This document shows, piece by piece, positions 60,218 through 64,000 of a DNA stretch of 64,000 bases. The DNA is from Pseudomonas guariconensis. GTDB lineage: Bacteria > Pseudomonadota > Gammaproteobacteria > Pseudomonadales > Pseudomonadaceae. The stretch spans positions 1 through 64,000 of the forward strand of contig NZ_JADLJL010000026.1 in NCBI RefSeq assembly GCF_015680235.1. The letters run 5' to 3'. Numbering within the stretch: the first letter of the stretch is position 1; each line of letters opens with the position of its first letter. The notes beneath the pieces are model-generated. The model saw only the letters and a program-made list of their open reading frames with translations. It ran no database searches and was not told the DNA's origin. A program made the translations under genes and the position numbers.

Positions 60218-63200
60218 ATGGCGTTCTTCACCGCAGCCAGCAAAGCCGACTTCCAGCATCAACTGCAAGCGGCCCTGGCGCAGCACATCAGCGAACAGGC
60301 ACTGCCACAAGTGGCGCTGTTCGCCGAACAGTTCTTCGGCATCATCTCTCTGGACGAACTCACCCAGCGCAGGCTTTCCGACCTGGCCGGCTGCACGCTT
60401 TCTGCCTGGCGTATCATCGAGCGCTTCGACCCCGAGCACCCGCAGGTGCGGGTCTACAACCCCGACTACGAACGCCACGGCTGGCAGTCGACCCACACCG
60501 TGGTCGAGGTGCTGCACCACGACCTGCCGTTCCTGGTCGATTCGGTGCGCACCGAACTCAACCGCCGCGGCTATAGCATCCACACCCTGCAGACCACGGT
60601 GCTCAGCGTGCGCCGTGGGGCCAAGGGCGAACTGGTCGAGCTGCTGCCCAAGGGCACCCAGGGCGAAGGCATCCAGCATGAATCGCTGATGTACCTGGAG
60701 ATCGACCGCTGTGCCAGTGCCGCCGAGCTGACCACCCTGAGCAAGGAGCTTGAGCAGGTACTGGCCGAGGTGCGCGTGGCGGTGGCCGACTTCGAGCCGA
60801 TGAAGGCCAAGGTCCGCGACCTGGTGGAGCGGGTGGAGCAGACCGCGTTCGGCCCGGCGCAACACGACAAGGCCGAGGTGAAGAGCTTCTTGTCGTGGCT
60901 GCTGGACAACCATTTCACCTTCCTCGGCTATGAAGAATTCGTGGTCGAGTCGGACGCCGCCGGCGGCCAGATGGTCTACGACGAAGGCTCGTTCCTGGGC
61001 CTGACCCGCCTGCTGCGCACCGGGCTGAGCAGCGATGACCTGCGCATCGAGGACTACGCCGTCACCTACCTGCGCGAGCCCGAGCTGCTGTCGTTCGCCA
61101 AGGCCTCGCAACCGAGCCGCGTGCACCGCCCGGCCTACCCGGACTACGTGTCGATCCGCCAGATCGACGCCGACGGCAAGGTGGTCAAGGAGTGCCGCTT
61201 CATGGGCCTGTACACCTCCTCGGTGTACGGGGAGAGCGTGCGCACCATCCCGTACATCCGTGGCAAGGTGGCCGAAGTGGAGCGCCGTTCGCACTTCGAT
61301 CCCAAGGCTCACCTGGGCAAGGAGCTGGCGCAGGTACTGGAAGTGCTGCCGCGCGACGACCTGTTCCAGACCCCGATCGACGAACTCTTCACCACGGTCA
61401 TGGCGATCGTGCAGATCCAGGAACGCAACAAGATCCGCGTGTTCCTGCGCAAGGACCCGTACGGCCGCTTCTGCTACTGCCTGGCCTACGTGCCGCGTGA
61501 AATCTACTCCACCGAGGTACGCCAGAAGATCCAGCAGGTGCTGATGGAGCGCCTGAAGGCCAGCGACTGCGAGTTCTGGACGTTCTTTTCCGAATCGGTA
61601 TTGGCACGGGTGCAGCTGATTCTGCGCGTCGACCCGAAGAACCGCATCGACATCGACCCTCAGCAGCTGGAAAACGAAGTGATCCAGGCGTGCCGCTCCT
61701 GGCAGGACGACTATTCGGCGCTGGTGGTGGAGAACTTCGGCGAAGCCCAGGGCACCAACATCCTGGCCGACTTCCCCAAAGGCTTCCCGGCTGGCTACCG
61801 CGAGCGTTTCGCTGCCCATTCGGCCGTGGTCGACATGCAGCATGTGCTGGCGCTGTCCGAGAGCAAGCCGCTGGCGATGAGCTTCTACCAGCCGCTGACC
61901 CAGTTGGCCGAACGCCAACTGCACTGCAAGCTGTACCACGCCGATACGCCGCTGGCGCTGTCGGACGTGCTGCCGATCCTGGAGAACCTCGGCCTGCGCG
62001 TGCTGGGCGAGTTCCCGTATCGCCTGCGCCATGCCTCGGGCCGTGAGTTCTGGATCCACGACTTCGCCTTCACCTACAGCGAAGGCCTGGACCTGGACAT
62101 CCAGCAGCTCAATGACATCCTGCAGGACGCTTTCATCCATATCGTCAAGGGCGACGCCGAGAACGACGCCTTCAACCGCCTGGTCCTGACTGCCGGCCTG
62201 CCATGGCGCGACGTGGCGCTGCTGCGCGCCTACGCCCGCTACCTCAAGCAGATCCGCCTGGGCTTCGACCTGGGCTACATCGCCAGCACCTTGAACAACC
62301 ACACCGACATCGCCCGCGAGCTGACCCGGTTGTTCAAGACCCGCTTCTACCTGGCGCGCAAGCTCAGCGTCGAGGACCTGGACGACAAGCAGCAGCGCCT
62401 GGAGCAGGCGATCCTCAGTGCCCTGGACGAGGTCCAGGTGCTCAACGAAGACCGCATCCTGCGTCGCTACCTGGACCTGATCAAGGCCACCTTGCGCACC
62501 AACTTCTACCAGCCGGACGCCAACGGGCAGAACAAGCCGTACTTCAGCTTCAAGTTCAACCCCAAGCTGATTCCCGAGCTGCCCAAGCCGGTGCCCAAGT
62601 TCGAGATCTTCGTCTACTCGCCACGGGTCGAGGGCGTACACCTGCGCTTCGGCAATGTGGCCCGCGGCGGCCTGCGCTGGTCGGACCGCGAGGAAGACTT
62701 CCGCACCGAAGTGCTCGGCCTGGTCAAGGCCCAGCAGGTGAAGAACTCGGTGATCGTGCCGGTCGGCGCCAAGGGTGGCTTCCTGCCGCGTCGCCTGCCG
62801 CTGGGCGGCAGCCGTGATGAGATCCAGGCCGAAGGTATCGCCTGCTATCGCATCTTCATCTCCGGCCTGCTGGACATCACCGACAACCTCAAGGACGGCG
62901 GTGTGGTGCCCCCGGCCAATGTGGTGCGCCACGATGACGACGACCCCTACCTGGTGGTGGCGGCGGACAAGGGCACCGCGACCTTCTCCGACATCGCCAA
63001 CGGCATCGCCATCGACTACGGCTTCTGGCTGGGTGATGCCTTCGCCTCGGGCGGTTCGGCCGGCTACGACCACAAGAAAATGGGCATCACTGCCCGTGGC
63101 GCCTGGGTGGGCGTGCAACGCCACTTCCGCGAGCGCGGCATCAACGTGCAGGAAGACCCGATCACCGTGGTCGGCATCGGCGACATGGCCGGCGACGTAT

Positions 63201-64000
63201 TCGGCAACGGCCTGCTGATGTCCGACAAGCTCAAGCTGGTGGCCGCATTCAACCACCTGCACATCTTCATCGACCCCAATCCGGACCCGGCCACCAGCTT
63301 CGCCGAGCGCAAGCGCCTGTTCGAGCTGCCGCGTTCGGCCTGGAGCGACTACGACACCAGCATCATGTCCGAGGGCGGCGGGATCTTCCCGCGCAGTGCC
63401 AAGAGTATCGCCATCAGCCCGCAGATGAAGGAACGCTTCGCCATCGAGGCCGACCGCCTGACCCCGACCGAGCTGCTGCATGCCCTGCTGCAAGCACCAG
63501 TGGACCTGCTGTGGAATGGGGGGATCGGCACCTACGTCAAGGCCAGCAGCGAAAGCCACGCCGATGTCGGCGACAAGGCCAACGATGCCCTGCGGGTCAA
63601 CGGCAACGAGCTGCGTTGCAAGGTGGTGGGCGAGGGCGGCAACCTGGGCATGACCCAGCTTGGCCGGGTCGAGTTCGGCCTCAACGGCGGCGCGACCAAC
63701 ACCGACTTCATCGACAACGCCGGCGGCGTGGACTGCTCCGACCATGAGGTCAACATCAAGATCCTGCTCAACGAAGTGGTGCAGGGCGGCGACATGACCG
63801 AGAAGCAGCGCAACCAGCTGCTGGGCAGCATGACCGACGAGGTCGCCTCGCTGGTGCTGGGCAATAACTACAAGCAAACCCAGGCCTTGTCGCTGGCGGC
63901 GCGCCGTGCCCTGGAGCGTATCGCCGAGTACAAGCGCCTGATGGCGGAGCTCGAAGCCCGCGGCAAGCTGGACCGGGCCATCGAGTTCCTGCCGTCCGAG
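60218..64000 (+). CDS. gdhB: Large NAD-dependent glutamate dehydrogenase (3' end outside the window)
   Basis: The first 1261 codons of the about 180-kDa (roughly 1600-residue) NAD-specific glutamate dehydrogenase, which deaminates glutamate to 2-oxoglutarate during catabolism of arginine and other amino acids. The N-terminal region holds ACT-like regulatory domains. The catalytic domain shows VARGGLRWSDREEDFRTEVLGLVKAQQVKN and the catalytic Lys in VPVGAKGGF (K852). The NAD-binding VVGIGDMAGDVFGNGLLMS follows. The ATG at 60218 (MAFFTAASKADFQ) has AGCGGAG upstream. The frame is intact to the last base. Confidence 0.95.
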   Translation, partial: MAFFTAASKADFQHQLQAALAQHISEQALPQVALFAEQFFGIISLDELTQRRLSDLAGCTLSAWRIIERFDPEHPQVRVYNPDYERHGWQSTHTVVEVLHHDLPFLVDSVRTELNRRGYSIHTLQTTVLSVRRGAKGELVELLPKGTQGEGIQHESLMYLEIDRCASAAELTTLSKELEQVLAEVRVAVADFEPMKAKVRDLVERVEQTAFGPAQHDKAEVKSFLSWLLDNHFTFLGYEEFVVESDAAGGQMVYDEGSFLGLTRLLRTGLSSDDLRIEDYAVTYLREPELLSFAKASQPSRVHRPAYPDYVSIRQIDADGKVVKECRFMGLYTSSVYGESVRTIPYIRGKVAEVERRSHFDPKAHLGKELAQVLEVLPRDDLFQTPIDELFTTVMAIVQIQERNKIRVFLRKDPYGRFCYCLAYVPREIYSTEVRQKIQQVLMERLKASDCEFWTFFSESVLARVQLILRVDPKNRIDIDPQQLENEVIQACRSWQDDYSALVVENFGEAQGTNILADFPKGFPAGYRERFAAHSAVVDMQHVLALSESKPLAMSFYQPLTQLAERQLHCKLYHADTPLALSDVLPILENLGLRVLGEFPYRLRHASGREFWIHDFAFTYSEGLDLDIQQLNDILQDAFIHIVKGDAENDAFNRLVLTAGLPWRDVALLRAYARYLKQIRLGFDLGYIASTLNNHTDIARELTRLFKTRFYLARKLSVEDLDDKQQRLEQAILSALDEVQVLNEDRILRRYLDLIKATLRTNFYQPDANGQNKPYFSFKFNPKLIPELPKPVPKFEIFVYSPRVEGVHLRFGNVARGGLRWSDREEDFRTEVLGLVKAQQVKNSVIVPVGAKGGFLPRRLPLGGSRDEIQAEGIACYRIFISGLLDITDNLKDGGVVPPANVVRHDDDDPYLVVAADKGTATFSDIANGIAIDYGFWLGDAFASGGSAGYDHKKMGITARGAWVGVQRHFRERGINVQEDPITVVGIGDMAGDVFGNGLLMSDKLKLVAAFNHLHIFIDPNPDPATSFAERKRLFELPRSAWSDYDTSIMSEGGGIFPRSAKSIAISPQMKERFAIEADRLTPTELLHALLQAPVDLLWNGGIGTYVKASSESHADVGDKANDALRVNGNELRCKVVGEGGNLGMTQLGRVEFGLNGGATNTDFIDNAGGVDCSDHEVNIKILLNEVVQGGDMTEKQRNQLLGSMTDEVASLVLGNNYKQTQALSLAARRALERIAEYKRLMAELEARGKLDRAIEFLPSE

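Noticed and set aside
60074..63877. 1267-residue open frame on the minus strand opposite gdhB
   Set aside because: It is a shadow of the real gene. In high-GC DNA the antisense frame in codon register stays open, and its product has no domain and an Ala/His/Gln/Val-biased composition.

Overview
The window is chromosomal DNA of a fluorescent pseudomonad, most likely of the Pseudomonas putida group. This is inferred from the high GC content with strong third-position G/C, the conserved order usg-fimV-truA-trpF-accD-folC-dedD-cvpA-purF-metZ, and many copies of putida-type REP palindromes between genes. No tool or database was used. Names rest on recognised families and motifs.

Layout. 1-13.0 kb is the conserved housekeeping block on the + strand: an ASD-like Usg protein, FimV, tRNA and tryptophan enzymes, acetyl-CoA carboxylase beta subunit, folylpolyglutamate synthase, a SPOR protein, CvpA, PurF, MetZ and a short-chain dehydrogenase. 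13.3-14.05 kb is a tRNA operon (one Val, three near-identical Asp) with a clear promoter and terminator. 14.2-21.2 kb holds a lipoprotein, a 28-residue microprotein, an AraC regulator next to a nitrilase-fold protein that lacks its catalytic residues, 2,4-dienoyl-CoA reductase (fadH), a PLP-dependent deaminase/desulfhydrase and a cytochrome b561. 21.4-29 kb holds a DUF1853 gene facing nadK, then nadK-phosphatase-rhomboid, YeaC, a Cys-rich DUF2797 protein and pepN. 29.2-36.3 kb holds a YCF48-like plus MMPL/RND pair, a small acidic protein, a lactonase, an orphan adhesin-like secreted protein and a GST. 36.2-41.1 kb is sbcDC.

41.4-46.85 kb is the most unusual part. It is a tightly packed five-gene minus-strand operon: an adenylate-forming ligase, a SAM methyltransferase-like protein, an acyl-CoA-dehydrogenase-fold flavin monooxygenase, an ectoine-synthase-like cupin and an MFS exporter. 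Its base composition looks more A/T-rich than the flanks. It has its own A/T-rich 0.78 kb upstream region and looks like an acquired, undescribed small-molecule pathway inserted between sbcD and the Bat operon.

47.6-54.4 kb is the MoxR/Bat (aerotolerance-type) operon in the order moxR-DUF58-DUF4381-batA-batB/TPR-batD. 54.65-56 kb encodes a Tle1/DUF2235-type lipase without a visible T6SS partner. 56-59.5 kb is an L-2-hydroxyglutarate unit (MHS-type transporter, lhgO, FadR-type regulator) with matching palindromic operator candidates in front of lhgO and the regulator. 59.5-64 kb holds a small conserved-looking hypothetical gene and the first 1261 codons of the large NAD-dependent glutamate dehydrogenase, which runs off the window.
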